DNA of 64,000 nucleotides, from positions 163,547 through 227,546 of the forward strand of contig SJOL01001962.1 in assembly GCA_004794785.1 (NCBI GenBank). The letters are read 5' to 3'. A model generated the notes under the pieces. The model saw only the letters and a list, made by a program, of their open reading frames with translations, did not search any database and was not told the origin of the DNA. Positions 46,464-57,331 of this stretch are shown one piece after another. Every line of letters begins with the position of its first letter. Within the stretch, counting starts at the first letter, position 1. The translations under genes and the position numbers were made by a program. The stretch is from Opisthorchis felineus. Its lineage: Eukaryota > Platyhelminthes > Trematoda > Opisthorchiida > Opisthorchiidae.

Positions 46464-47420
46464 ATGTCAATTTCAGCTGATCGACTCCAGCTGATTTTAG
46501 AACACCAGCAAAAGCAGTTTGAGCACGCGCAACTGCAGCAACAACAAATTTGAGCACACGCAGCTGAAACTCAGCAGCGCTGACCAAAAATGAGTATTCA
46601 GACTCCAGAAAGCAGCATAAGTCAACCATCAGTTTCACCTGCAGACTCTGTTGCTAATTCTATCACCGAATTTACTTCTGACGCGGATGCAGATCAAACT
46701 TTCGATTCTTGGTTCAAAAGGCACCAAGATATATTCAAAGTTGATTTCGCCAAACAAGATGAAATCGTCCAGCTGTAACACCCTTTCGGTGCCTAACTGC
46801 CATGCCACCTGAAGGAAGCATGAGGGCTGGGATACTGCCAGGTTGCCCAAGCCTGGACAGGGAAGTCGAGAGGCAGAGGTCGGATTCGAACCACGGACCT
46901 CCCGGTCAGTAACTTCGGGCTCTAACCACTGAGCCATCTCGCCCCCAAGCAAGATGACCCATGGAAGGTACGGCTGTTACTTGGGAAACTTGGCACACGT
47001 GAACAAGACCGTCACACGAATTACATACTTCCCAAACAGCCAAGTGATTTCAACTTCGACAGCACTATCCAGACCCTCACGCAAATCTTTGGGGACAACA
47101 CATTCTTGTTCAACATCCAATAATAACGCCTTAAGTTGGTCAAGAAGGATGATGAATATGTCGGGTTTACAACACTTGTCAATCGAGAATGCGAGCGTTT
47201 CGAGCTCAGCTGTATGGACGAAAATGAATTCAAACGCCTTATATTCATATCTGGCATCCAGTCCTCTCGTCATGCAAACATTCAGACAAGATTGTTGCAC
47301 CAGCTTGAACATAACCTAAAGATAACCCTACAGGAGCTCAGTGCTGAATGTCACCGCCTCATCTAGCTGAACCAGGACAGCACAACGATCGGCCAAGCAT
47401 CAGCTGGCTAAAACGACAAA
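46464..47420 (+). pseudogene. Gypsy element 1: gag
   Basis: The frame opens with ATG at 46,464 just inside the element. The visible blocks are DSWFKRHQDIFKVDFAKQ up to the SINE at 46,763, then after the SINE WKVRLLLGKLGT, a STIQTLTQIFG-type block (47.06-47.1 kb), VNRECERFELSCMDENEFK (47.18-47.24 kb) and LQELSAECHRLI (47.33 kb). These are landmarks of CsRn1-type Gag. Stops occur at 46,550 and 46,590, and a frame change follows 47,120. The frame on each side of the SINE is continuous across its target duplication, so gag was already in place before the SINE arrived. Confidence 0.8.
46763..46946 (-). repeat. tRNA-derived SINE in gag of gypsy element 1
   Basis: On the minus strand the head has a consensus A-box TGGCTCAGTGG and B-box GGTTCGAATCC. 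The body is CTGTCCAGGCTTGGGCAAC, and the 3' part ends GCACCGAAAGGGTGTTACAG. Flanking duplications AAACAAGATGA (46,752-46,762) and AAGCAAGATGA (46,947-46,957) differ at one base. The first encodes KQD of Gag and the second restarts at KQD, so the borders are supported by the reading frame. Both promoter boxes are intact, making this the best preserved SINE in the window. Confidence 0.88.
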
Positions 47421-48060
47421 GTGCATCATGTTTCCCGAAATCAGAATAAGACATTTCTATGCAGCTCCCATCTCAAACACAATAAGCCTTCTTGTGGTGA
47501 CTGGCATTACGTTCGCTTTTGCCCATTCAGAAAACACCAATGTCAGGCATGCCGTCGTATTGGCCATAAGGAAGGGTTTTGTTTCCCACAGAGAGCCAAA
47601 CCGATTGATCACCGAAAGAGCGCACCTAAAACGGCTCCTACATCACAACGGAAGCGATGTCAGTCGAACTGTTTTCGTATCATTCAAAGTGGATTTCGCC
47701 GCCCGCAGGGAATTTATCACACTTTATGTGAATAATCACCCTGTCCGTCTTCAGATCGATACAGCCTCAGACATCACACTGACTTCACGTTTCACTTGGA
47801 ATGCAATTGGGAAGCTATTATTATCTGCTACCCATCATTGTGCACATTCTGCTTCCGGCAACAACTTACCGCTTACTGGTGAACTCACTTCTAATGTGTC
47901 TTTCAATAATGTGCGATTTAAGGGCATTTGCTAACTCACAGATTATTCAGATCTGAATTTGCTCGGCCTTGATTAGATAGATCAGTTAAATATTTTTTTG
48001 TCCCTCTACAGTCTGTATGTTACAACGCGCATCTCACGCATACAAGCATTTCCCAACAGC
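47421..48060 (+). pseudogene. Gypsy element 1: Cys/His region and protease
   Basis: A Cys/His stretch (SCGDWHYVRFC, then HQCQACRRIGHKEGFC, about 47.48-47.58 kb) has the unusual CHCC-like spacing reported for CsRn1-type Gag proteins. The aspartic protease follows in another frame, with LQIDTASDITLTS (catalytic Asp at 47,758), then LPLTGELTSNVSF (47.87 kb) and LNLLGLD (47.96 kb) after a stop at 47,935. DTASD in place of DTGA/S is characteristic of this branch. The protease would cleave the element's own polyprotein. Stops make it non-functional. Confidence 0.75.
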
Positions 48061-49700
48061 TCACACGCACAATCCAATCAAAATTTTCTAATGTTTTTCA
48101 AGATGGTCTTGGACATTGTTCCAAAGCCCAAGCCACACTTCATTTGAAGCCAAATAATAAACCTGTCTTCAGACCAAAACGCCCTGTAGCTTATGCGCCT
48201 CTTGCATCTGTGGACACTGGATTCGATCGTCTCCAGACTTCAGGTGTTATCCAGTCTGTTTAGCTACTCTGTCTGAACAGCTCCCATTGTTGTGGTCAAG
48301 AAGGCGAATGGGAAGACCAGTATTTGTGCTGACTATTCCACAAGCTTGAATGCACTCCCAGACCAAACCCAATGGAGGCACTTGTTTTTCTAAACTCGAT
48401 CTGGCTGATGCCTATTTACAAATCGAAGTTGCAAATGACTCCAAGGATCTTCCAACCATTAACAGGCACCGTGGTCTTTTCCAGTTCATTCGTCTTCCCT
48501 TCGGAGTAAAAACGGCACCAACCATATTCCAACAGATCATGGACGCTATGCGTAATGAGTTAACAGGCGTCGTGGCGTGCTTGGATGATACCATTGTGGC
48601 AGCCTCTGATCAGGAAGAAAGCCTTCATCGCTTAACCTCAGTACTTGGTCGAATCCAGGAATACGGCCTTCATCTCCCAGCGAAAAATGTGCATTCTTTC
48701 TTACGGCTATCAAATATTTGGTTTTTAGTTGCGATAAATCTGGCCATCATCCTGACCCGGACAATACTGACGCAATTTAGGGAACGCCACCATCGACGGA
48801 TGTGCCCTCACTGCGATCGTTCCTCGGGTTGGTGAGCCAGTACAGTACTTTTCTACCAGATATGCATCGCGTTCGTGGTCCCCTCAGCCATCTCCTAAAA
48901 AAGGATGTTCCCTGGAATTGGTCATCTCAATGTCAATCAGCTTTCAGCACAGTTAAATCACTTTTATCATCAGACCTGCTGCTTACACATTACCACCTAT
49001 CTATGGATATCATTCTAGCGACAAATGCCTCCAACCATGAAATCGGAACGGTCATTTCCCATAGATTTCCTGATGGATCTGAAAAAGCCAGCAGCTAGCA
49101 GCAGCCCAATCTTCGACACCAGTCGAACGCAATTACAATCAAATAGAAAAAGAAGTACTTGTAATCGTATTTGCTGTCAAGAAATTCCACAAAATGATTT
49201 ACGGTCGCCATTTCACACTCCTCACCGATCACAAGCCGCCTGTCAGCATTTTCGGTTCGAAGAAAGGCGTTCCGGTATGTACGTCAAATCGTCTCCAGCG
49301 CTGGACGACAGTTCTCCTTGGTTATGATTTTTCAACCAAATACCAGTCTACGGATACCATTGGCCAGGCAGACGCCTTATCAAGACTGATGGATTCACAA
49401 CGACAGCCGGCAGAAGATACGGTTGTGGCTCCCAAATCCCTCGAGCCGGAAGTTCGCAACGTACTCGCTGCATCCATTCGAACCCTTCCAGTCACTGCAA
49501 CGATGGTCCGGGACGAAACCAGATGTGACCCCGTGCTCCAACAAGTATTACACTATCAACGAACACACTGGCCATCGTCAGTGACACGAGACATTCAGTC
49601 CTTATTCCATCGACGATTTTCTCTATCTGAAGTCGATGGTTGCCTTCTCATTAGTGGACGTGTTATAATACCAACCAAACTTCAAGCGCGGGTACTGAAG
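48061..49700 (+). pseudogene. Gypsy element 1: reverse transcriptase and RNase H
   Basis: The RT has FSKLDLADAYLQIEV (48.39-48.43 kb), then LFQFIRLPFGVKTAPTIFQQ (48.48-48.53 kb), and the catalytic box as CLDD (48,578-48,589, usually YLDD). The connection region follows with SLRSFLGLVSQYSTFLP (48.81 kb), and RNase H begins at ILATNASNHEIGTVI (49.01 kb) with TDHKPPVSIFG (49.22 kb) and IGQADALSRL (49.36 kb). Frame changes occur near 48.8, 49.1 and 49.2 kb. The 5' part (48.06-48.34 kb) is readable only with several stops. Confidence 0.82.
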
Positions 49701-50450
49701 TAGTTTCATTTTGGACATCCAGGCATCAACCGCATGAAAGCCTTGACGCGCTGTTAAGTATACTGGCCGGGTATGGACAAGCAGCTAAAACTTGTGAAGT
49801 CCTGTTTCAAATGTCAGTGTTCTGCAAAATCACCGCAGAAGACCGAGTTATCTTCTTGGTCTGCACCAACTAACCCTTGATCGCGTCTACACGTTGATTT
49901 TGCTGGACCAATTAACAATCAGAATTATCTTACCACTTCTCGCTCCACAATCCCGCAGCTCACTCGCATCTTCAGTCGCTTCGGTACGCCAGAAACAGTG
50001 ATTTCAGATAACGGCAGTGCATTTACCCCGGCGGAATTTGCCTTGTTTTGCAAGCAAAATCGCATTCACCGTCAGACCTCCGCCACTCCATCCTCAATCT
50101 AACGGCCAAGTCAAACGGTTGTCAACCCTTTCAAACGAGCACTTCAAAAACTTAAAGGAGAGGGAACGTCAGCGGAGATTATTGAACCCTTCTTGCTAAG
50201 CTACCGTGCGACACCTAACCCAAATGTGCCAAACTCACCCGCGGAACCGCTTTTTGGGCGTAAAATCCGTTTACCCATAGATGTGGTATGCCCACCTCCC
50301 CCGCACCTACAAAAAAGGAACACACAGATGGAGCGACAGTTCAACCGTCATCATGGTGCACATCACCTATAAGCCCAGTGAGTCCGTCTTGGCTAAGGAC
50401 TATCGCAGCGGCGGAGAGAAATGGACTCATGGTTATGTAGTATGCACGCT
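49701..50450 (+). pseudogene. Gypsy element 1: integrase
   Basis: The HHCC zinc region is visible as FGHPGINRMKAL, VYWPGMDK and CFKCQ (49.71-49.82 kb). Of the catalytic core, the first Asp is in LHVDFAGPI (49.89 kb) and the second in ISDNGSAFT (50.00 kb). The Glu-bearing helix after HPQSNGQ is replaced by K. Only about 35 codons separate the two Asp residues, which is shorter than usual. A deletion after INNQNYL is likely. The region after RATPNPNVPNSPAEPLFGRK (50.2-50.27 kb) is the C-terminal domain. A chromodomain was not seen. Confidence 0.75.
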
Positions 50451-50454
50451 ATGG

Positions 50455-50632
50455 AAGCACCAGGGGACAGTGATTCTCCGAAGGCAGGTGTTCACGACAA
50501 TTTCTGTGAGTGGAAAACAGAAAGAAAGCTCATGAGCCGAAGCCCAATAAGCAAGGTTGTACATCACCAATACTTACATATAAATCAATCAAACTGGCAG
50601 ATACCATATGCTACACCTACATCAAGCGCCAC
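50455..50632. other. Insertion of about 178 bp in the integrase tail
   Basis: The coding remnant runs to WTHGYVV at about 50,440 and resumes with GNVIYEVDVQSVTWVRHA from about 50,637. These would normally be almost adjacent. The extra DNA is bounded by ATGG at 50,451-50,454 and 50,633-50,636, which may be a 4-bp duplication. It has no recognised family, no TG...CA ends and no clear terminal inverted repeats. Confidence 0.4.
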
Positions 50633-50636
50633 ATGG

Positions 50637-50911
50637 GTAACGTCATATACGAAGTCGACGTACAGTCTGTCACATGGGTCCGTCACGCGACACGCTGTGC
50701 CGGCTTCATCGGATACCTCAATTCCTCTGGACATATTGTTGGATACTTTGTAATCACCATCCACACATGTCCCCCTGTACAAACAGACAAATTCCCAGTC
50801 GAATCCATACGCACACCAAGACGGTGGTCCAATCGTAACCCGAAACTATTTACACCCATGCAGTTGATTCGAATCACATCTGAAAGCCCACACACATTTT
50901 GAAAGGGGAGG
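50637..50911 (+). pseudogene. Gypsy element 1: end of pol and polypurine tract
   Basis: GNVIYEVDVQSVTWVRHATR ends the conserved integrase tail (50.64-50.70 kb). The downstream frame to 50,902 is less conserved. GAAAGGGGAGG at 50,901-50,911 directly precedes the 3' LTR and is an ordinary polypurine tract, used to prime plus-strand DNA. Confidence 0.75.
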
Positions 50912-51141
50912 TGTAAGGACGGTCAGGTCCTAACGAACAATTCTGCCTTTTATAATATTTCACTGAGATTTCATTTCATCTCTGCTGAAGAGCCCCAAAG
51001 CTCTCTTCCATTGGTTCATCTGCAATATAGCCGACCTTCATCCGGTGTCCTTTGTCTTCTTCATTGAGCTTTTCCTACTAAAGCACTAGACTATCGACGT
51101 GATAGAGTAAATTCCACCAAGCTCCTAAATCATCCAGGGTC
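50912..51141 (+). mobile_element. 3' LTR of CsRn1-like gypsy element 1
   Basis: It starts TGTAAGGACGGTCAGG right after the polypurine tract and matches the 5' LTR over most of its length, with gaps of 6 and 2 bases near positions 75 and 95. The right end is uncertain (CATCCA near 51,141). No copy of the 5' flank bases (AAGAT) follows, so the target duplication is lost or the element was rearranged after insertion. Confidence 0.75.
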
Positions 51142-51489
51142 CGGAGGCCGGCCGCCCCTAAAAAACCGAACGTCACGTCAATCAGGCGGATGTCACTTGC
51201 GGGCTACGGACCAAACGAAGGCAAGCCCTGATTGGTCAGAATGTCAGCCAATCTAGATCGAGAGTTTTTAGCTCAACGCTTCTCACACCCTCAAGGGGAT
51301 TGTAGCTCGGCCTTGTGGAACATTCGGTCATGACCCCATCATTATGGTTGTAATAATTCTCCTCTGTCTCCATAAGGTGCTGTCTGAAACTACTGTGCTT
51401 TCTGATATGCCATGGTGGGCGGAGCAGGAGGCCAAGGACCGACACAGAGTTGCATGACCGTTCAGACACACAACACAACCATAGCTTTA
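51142..51489. other. Sequence between LTR and RTE copy 5
   Basis: The minus-strand frame (51,236-51,604) ends in RPSYNPLEGVRSVELKTLDL, a translation I associate with repeated fluke sequences, so it is probably another dispersed repeat. The first 40 bases after the LTR are GC-rich. No gene is evident. Confidence 0.3.
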
Positions 51490-52560
51490 CCTCGAGACAA
51501 ATTCTTGAACAGCACTGAGTGCATTGTACGTGAACTCCTGTGGAGGCGTACGAGTATATGGCAAGCTTTTGTCTGAGTTCACCGAGTCTGGAGGTGTAAG
51601 ACAAAACTGCCCTCTCTCACCATTATCGTTCAAATTTGTTGTTGATGAACTAGTTGCAAATTTCTCAACCCGCTGCGGCAACTTCGGATGTCGAAATGCT
51701 CCCAAGACGTTCGCTCACGGAAATTGAGTTTGCGGACGATAATGCTCTCCTTGGTTCAGACTCTTCAAACACGCAAACTATTTTGAATAACTTAAATAAG
51801 TCTGCCGCAGAGTCTTACATGTGCTCTACTCCTGCAGTGTGAAGCGCTCAACAAGACTGGGTGGAATCAAACCCACACCTTATGCTTGCTGACCAGCCAA
51901 TCGACGTGGTAGGTGAATTTGTTTACTTGGGCAGTTGTATACGCTCTGGCAGACCGGCTGGAGGTGAGATTGCTTCTCAAATTGGAAAAACCAGGACAAC
52001 GTTTGTCAACAACCGAGACCTATGGCGCTGACGTGACGTCAGTTTGTCCGCCAAGGGGAGAGTTTATACTGCAGCGGTGCGATCTATACTGCTTTATGGA
52101 TCACATACTCGGTCTCTACGAGCAGAGGATATGCGAAAGATATCGGTGTTTGACCATCGGTGTCTCAGAAGCATTGATCGGATCTGGTGGGAATATCGGA
52201 TTAGTGATATTGAGGTAAGCCAGATGCTCCTAGGAAGAAGGAACTCTCCCGCGATTGACGAAAGACTTGCGCTTCAGAGTGTACGCTGATTAGGACATCT
52301 ACTCCGCATGGTAGAAGACCATCTTCCCCCGCAGAACTCTTTTCGTCCAACCCTGTTTTGAATGGAAGTGACCGAGAGGTCGACAGTTTATAACCTGGCA
52401 ACGAAGTACAATGACACTAGTCAGTAACCTGAGTCATATCAGCAACTGCCACCCTCCTGGATGGGGACCGCGGGATCCAACTCACCAATGATTGATAACA
52501 ATGGCAGAAAAGGCACAATCGCGCAACCAGTGGCGTTCAGCGCGTAAGTACCCGGTTCCC
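51490..52560 (+). pseudogene. RTE-type reverse transcriptase (copy 5, second subfamily)
   Basis: Plus-strand blocks in order: VNSCGGVRVYGKLLSEFTES, then GGVRQNCPLSPLSF (51.6 kb), catalytic FADD (51,729-51,740), TQTILNNLNKSA (51.79 kb), LFTWAVVYALADRL with frame changes (51.92 kb), SAKGRVYTAAVRSILLYGS (52.06 kb), ISVFDHRCLRSIDRIWWEYR (52.15-52.2 kb) and a PPGWGPRDPT-type end near 52.47 kb. The catalytic Asp pair is intact, but stops and frameshifts are present. The residues differ consistently from copies 1-4, so it is a distinct subfamily. The 5' part is missing. Confidence 0.82.
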
Positions 52561-52880
52561 GAAGTCATTAATCATGCCTTCGCCTCAAAGGCTTGGAGGC
52601 ACGACCCATACACTCCCATTTTTCGGTGGTTGAAACAGTAGCAGCTGGAACCAACCTGCCTATGGGACGCGGTTTATAGCTAATAAATTGAACTAAATGC
52701 ACCTGGTTGGAGACGCTGAAAGATTTAGATAGCAATCGATGCCAACAATGTCCTTGTTGCCAGTTCCAATGCAGGTAGCCTGAACGAGCTTCTGGAGAGC
52801 AGACACCTCGGATCCCCATCCACTTTTATCATTTCCTTCTTAATAAGGCTTGAAAATACATCATGGGGGTACGCTAGCGA
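52561..52880 (+). repeat. Probable 3' tail of RTE copy 5
   Basis: The end of the stretch, CATCCACTTTTATCATTTCC then TTCTTAATAAGGCTT, resembles CATCCACATTTATTCCTTTC then TTCATAATAAGGCTT at 24.39-24.42 kb after copy 1. The intervening 240 bases show no counterpart and may include another insertion. Confidence 0.4.
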
Positions 52881-53514
52881 AGCACCAGTGTAAAACACGG
52901 GTTTTATGCGGCGGATGAAAATAATGTATGCATCAATATAGAGGAAATCCACCGTATGAGTAAGAGCTGCTTGTTGTTATCAGGAAGATCGGATTCCCGA
53001 AAGCAACCCAGAACGCTCGGAACCTACTGAGACCCTAAAACTCCACCAAACTTCCAATAGGAAAGCTGGCAAGCATCCAGGACAATCAGGCATTCAATCA
53101 TTCGGCAACAGTCTGGATCGATTAAGGTAAATTTGCAATAGCGTAAGGTGCCTTGCACTGGAGTGGGAACAGCAGTCATATATAACATTTGTACTGCTGG
53201 GTTCAGTATGCGAACACTAAAGGCAACCCAGAAGATACGGTTTCAAGGTTTGGAAAGAGACTTCGCTATGACTGCAGTTTTGGTGAAAACAAATAGACTG
53301 TACCTGTGTGTAATTAATGGCGAACAAACCAGCCAGACCTAGTGCTTGCAGACAGAGAAGCCAAACAGGAAAGTAGGAGAAGGAATAAATGAGGGTGTAA
53401 TAAGCGTGGGAGAGAATTGGCTCCAGTGCAGGACACTGTGGACTTCATCTTTAAGATGACAAAGATCCGCGTACTCGCCGTGCGGTGCCTATAACTATCA
53501 CCGATAATTTGGAA
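52881..53514. other. No recognised gene
   Basis: A left flank of duplicate arm B without coding signature. The minus-strand frame crossing 53,515 is half arm B and half unrelated sequence, which helps to place the border. Confidence 0.4.
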
Positions 53515-54700
53515 AGGTGGGGTGGATAGCTGCGTTTGGACGTGGCAGCTGAGATAATCAGTGCGTAAATACAGGGCTGTCGGTGGACTTTCGGTTGGGG
53601 AGATTGGGAGAGGAGTTGTGCGTGGAAGGCAATAGCTCGGATGCATAAGCGCCATTGACGGCGCGACTGGGGGGCATGTCCACGCGATTCAAGCAATACC
53701 ACTGTTCTGTGTGATATCCAGTGCGTGGGTGGGCCTAATAGCGCCATGCCACAGGCACAACTCCCAGAACCGTGCAGAGATACGGCGATCTCGTTCCAGC
53801 ACTAATTCACATCTGATGGTGGAGCAGTTGGAAGTGTCTCCAGGAGACGATTCTGATAAATTCTTTCCACTGCTGGATCTGTGAGCTTCTGAGTTGGCAA
53901 GCGATTTGTTCGCACCTTATGTGGCTGCGGAAAAAGAAGAAAGAGTCGACTCTGGACGAGCGCGTGATCAGAATCCACAAATGTGTTCCAAAACGAGCGG
54001 TAGTCAGTTATCGATCCACACCATCGGCAACCGTTGGCGATGTGATCAATTTGAGTTCATAGCTGGCACGCTGTTGGAGGACACCCTGTGGTCAGGAGAC
54101 TTCGGTTATTTCGGAAGTTAATACTGCGTAAAACAGACTGTCGTCATCGCATGGCTGAAGCAATCGTTCGCCATTGTGCTTAGGTACCGAGTCCAATCCA
54201 TGTCGGCCACCCAGTTGAGTCATTGAGCGGAGCCGTCCCTACTTGATGAGAGACCCGTTGATAGTCGGCTCTGCGTGGTCCGCTTGGCAACGTCTGTGAA
54301 AGAATTTCGAGAAAGTGAGATCCATCGCTCTCTGTTTGTTGTTTCTGCCTACGCCCCGACGGGCTGTAGCCCTGAATCCTCCAAGGACGGTTGCTGTGAT
54401 ACTCCAGGTGCTCTTTTACAGCGGACCATAAGCTCAGACGTCTTTTTGGTTGCTGGTGACATGAACGATTAGTTAGGTAGACTAAGCGCTGCAGAGTCCT
54501 ACTTAGTCGTCCCGGGCTGGACAGGAGACGCATGGGCAGCGGAGAGTGCCTACTACAGATGTGTGCCGGTCACAGACTGTTCTCCGTTGCGGTACCGGTT
54601 TCTGCAACAGCGGATGCGGTTTGAATAAGTGATGCCTACCAACGAGCTAGCCCCGAATCCAAATAGGCCACAGTTCCATCAATTACTGGAGGCGAGGGTC
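53515..54700. repeat. Inverted duplicate, arm B (1,186 bp)
   Basis: This is the reverse complement of 42,766-43,951, with the sum of paired positions constant at 97,466 and no gaps. The AP-endonuclease part SLFVVSAYAPTG...FLVAGDMND is on the plus strand here (54,275-54,472) and is followed by a stop where a Gln is expected. The SDHALVQSRL part is on the minus strand (about 53.97 kb). All substitutions noticed are C here against T in arm A, read on arm A's plus strand. No target duplication or terminal repeat is visible at either border. Confidence 0.93.
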
Positions 54701-55230
54701 AGTGGCGTGGCCGCTACGTCCTGTGTGGAATCCGACCATGCTCTTTTCCACAGCTGCTTTTCACTGCCTTTCTGAAGCTTACACAGGATGCACTCAATTC
54801 ACTCAGCTCGTTAACCAAAGAGTTAAACAAGCTTAACAGAACCGACTCATCGAAACCCTACCGGATGGCTATTATCGTATGTGAGCTTTCATTGAAGACA
54901 CATTTCCAGGGCACTGCTCAATGCTGAGATTTCTACATGGGGTACATCTCAGCCAACCTGGATCTCTGATATAACCGTGGCTTTGCTTGAGTCCCGGTGT
55001 CATTCCTGCTGATGGTAACCACGTCACAGCTCACTTATCGTCGTCGCCAAGTTAATCTGAGAGCTCGTGCGTACCAAGTGACTTGATGGACCCAAAAAGG
55101 CGAAGAAATGGAAATAGCGAAGGATGCTGGGACTTTCCTAAGGTTGCTCTAACTGGCCCAACTGGCCCTCAAAAGTCTCTTGTCAGCAAATTAGAGCGTC
55201 TTTACCTTTTGGGCAACTGATCAAGTTGTG
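54701..55230 (+). pseudogene. RTE fragment: end of endonuclease and linker
   Basis: Directly after arm B the plus strand gives VESDHALFHSCFSLPF, the characteristic SDHAL end of the AP-endonuclease, then LTKELNKLNRTDS and, after frame changes, a YRRRQVNLRARAYQVT...KGEEMEIAKDAGTFL stretch that corresponds to the linker seen at 44.04-44.2 kb. The sequence differs from arm A, so it is a different copy. It breaks up near 55.2 kb without reaching the RT. Confidence 0.6.
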
Positions 55231-57331
55231 GCCAATTCGACTCTCTGGGTGAAAACCTCTCGAAGAGTACCATTCATCTATACGACTTCAGGTATTTCGG
55301 AATGCATGCCTAAAGGCCGTTTGCGATCAGAAAATTGCTCGGGCAGTCGCTCGCTGTCCCCCGTAAGGACCGAGGTCAACCACTCAGTCGAGCCTCGGAC
55401 GCTCCAAGGCTACCAAATTGTGCATGCAGTTATCAGGCTCATAGGTCAATATCTGCGCCCAGGACCTAAGTGGTCACTTGATACAACAGGATCGCGACCC
55501 TGGGGACGAGTGGCCCAGCTCCCCTGAAGGATCCGCGTGAAAGAATTGCCTCATGCTCCACGGTAACCATCTCTTGGATGCACCTTCCTTGCACTCACAT
55601 AGAAAGCTAACTGCATTACTAGACTTTTAGCTCGGGACCAGGTAGCTGAATTTTCTGCCTATCCACTTTTCCAAAGGTGGAATATGTTTACGTGCGTGCG
55701 ACTTCTCTTGCCCGAGCGATACCGATGTAGGTTATTTTGGCGTAGATCCGCATAGCAGCAGCTCACGAGGAGCGTCTCAATATCTCAAACAAAGTCCTGG
55801 CATTTGAATTTTGGGATATTTTGTCGTCATGGTCAATACAACCGTGGTTATCTTTGGCTCATTTAGTCTGGTGGCCTTTCACGCCTGTGGGACCTACGTG
55901 TTTAACTGACCAACGGGTCATCAGGAGAACCACGGCATGCGAAATGTTCGTGCTTATAACCCCTTACTAATGCATATACTTTCCCTGATAGTTGGGCAAA
56001 ATAACTGCATTTGTTTTGCTACGCACCTGTGAATTGGATGTCACCCTAGTTGCAGCAAACCCCGCTCTAAAAACACTGTGGCATAATAGTGGTTCCAAAA
56101 TTTTATTGAGCTGCCGACAATGAAGAAAGCTTGAGCATACGCTACAGGACACGTGTTGTCTCATGCACCCAACCTTAACGTCAGCTTGTGATCTACTGCT
56201 CCAGATTTGGTCAAGACCCAGTTTCACCCGTTGGAACCAGTATGTGTATTTTGAAGCTTTTCAGTTGTATGTCACTGAGGTCGACGTATAATATCGTCTT
56301 GTATCTTCTGCCGTTTTTGCACTGGATGGAACTTTTGGCTACTGTGACCTTCACTTAGTCGGTTAATCCGCTGGGCACAGACTTCCAAAATGTACTTCAA
56401 CTTACTCAAGCCTTGAAGCGATGATGCTGAGTTACCTGCAAATTTTAAGCCCTAGGTGCTTATGCACTGTTAACGGCTAAATGCAATAAAGGCGGATCTT
56501 AAGGTTACGCCAGTGTCATTTTGGTCAGTATCTGAATGGAAGTGCATTCCTTCCATCCCCATCAACTTCACTTTCTCATCTGATAGAATTAGATGCTACT
56601 CTTATGGATAAATATTTCCATTCACAATTTTTGTGTACGTGATGACCCGTCTGTTTTGAATGTGAAGGTTTACATCTCCGGAGAATATTAAGGCTCTACT
56701 GAACCTGGCCGAGTCTTTCTTCACGACTTTGCCTTTGGTGGTTAAAAAGCCCTGTTTAGTCATCATTCCTCTCACCTGGTTTCCGCTTCCTATCCTTACG
56801 GTCTTTCAATCGCACCGAAATTCCTCTGATTTTTCGTCGGCTAAATCTCCTTCGACGGTGCAAACCCACCGGCCAAAGTAATACGTGTACTTTGTTCAAA
56901 AATCTCATACAAGACGTCCGTTGCGTGGCTACTCATAGACCAAAATAGGTCTGTGCATAGATGGCCTGGAACTGATATGACTAGTCTGAATGTTTACCGC
57001 AACGATGTTCTCCTTACCCTCGGCCGTGCCCCCGTCCACTTAGGCCTTTGCAACTTAAAACAAACTGATGACTTTGACCCAACTGCCACCGGGGTGAGTT
57101 CTTCGTTCTGGTCCGCTGAACTCTCCCCAGAATTTAAGTATCTCACCGTTGAGATATACTCTCAGCTTTTCATGTCCACAAATCCAGCAACATTTTGTGG
57201 TGGCTGCTCGGCCCTGGGCATTGGTAATGCCCTATTGCTTCAACTGGTTCTTCTGACTCTTTCCTAACCACAAAACTAGTGCGTTTATCAGGTTGTGATG
57301 CATACCATCGCTCTGTGGTGCAAGTTGCTGC
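55231..57331. other. No recognised gene
   Basis: Frames of up to 104 codons (56,953-57,267, plus) were inspected in both directions without recognising a domain. The piece near 57.3 kb adjoins the RNase H end of gypsy element 3. If its integrase once followed, it is not recognisable. Confidence 0.4.
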
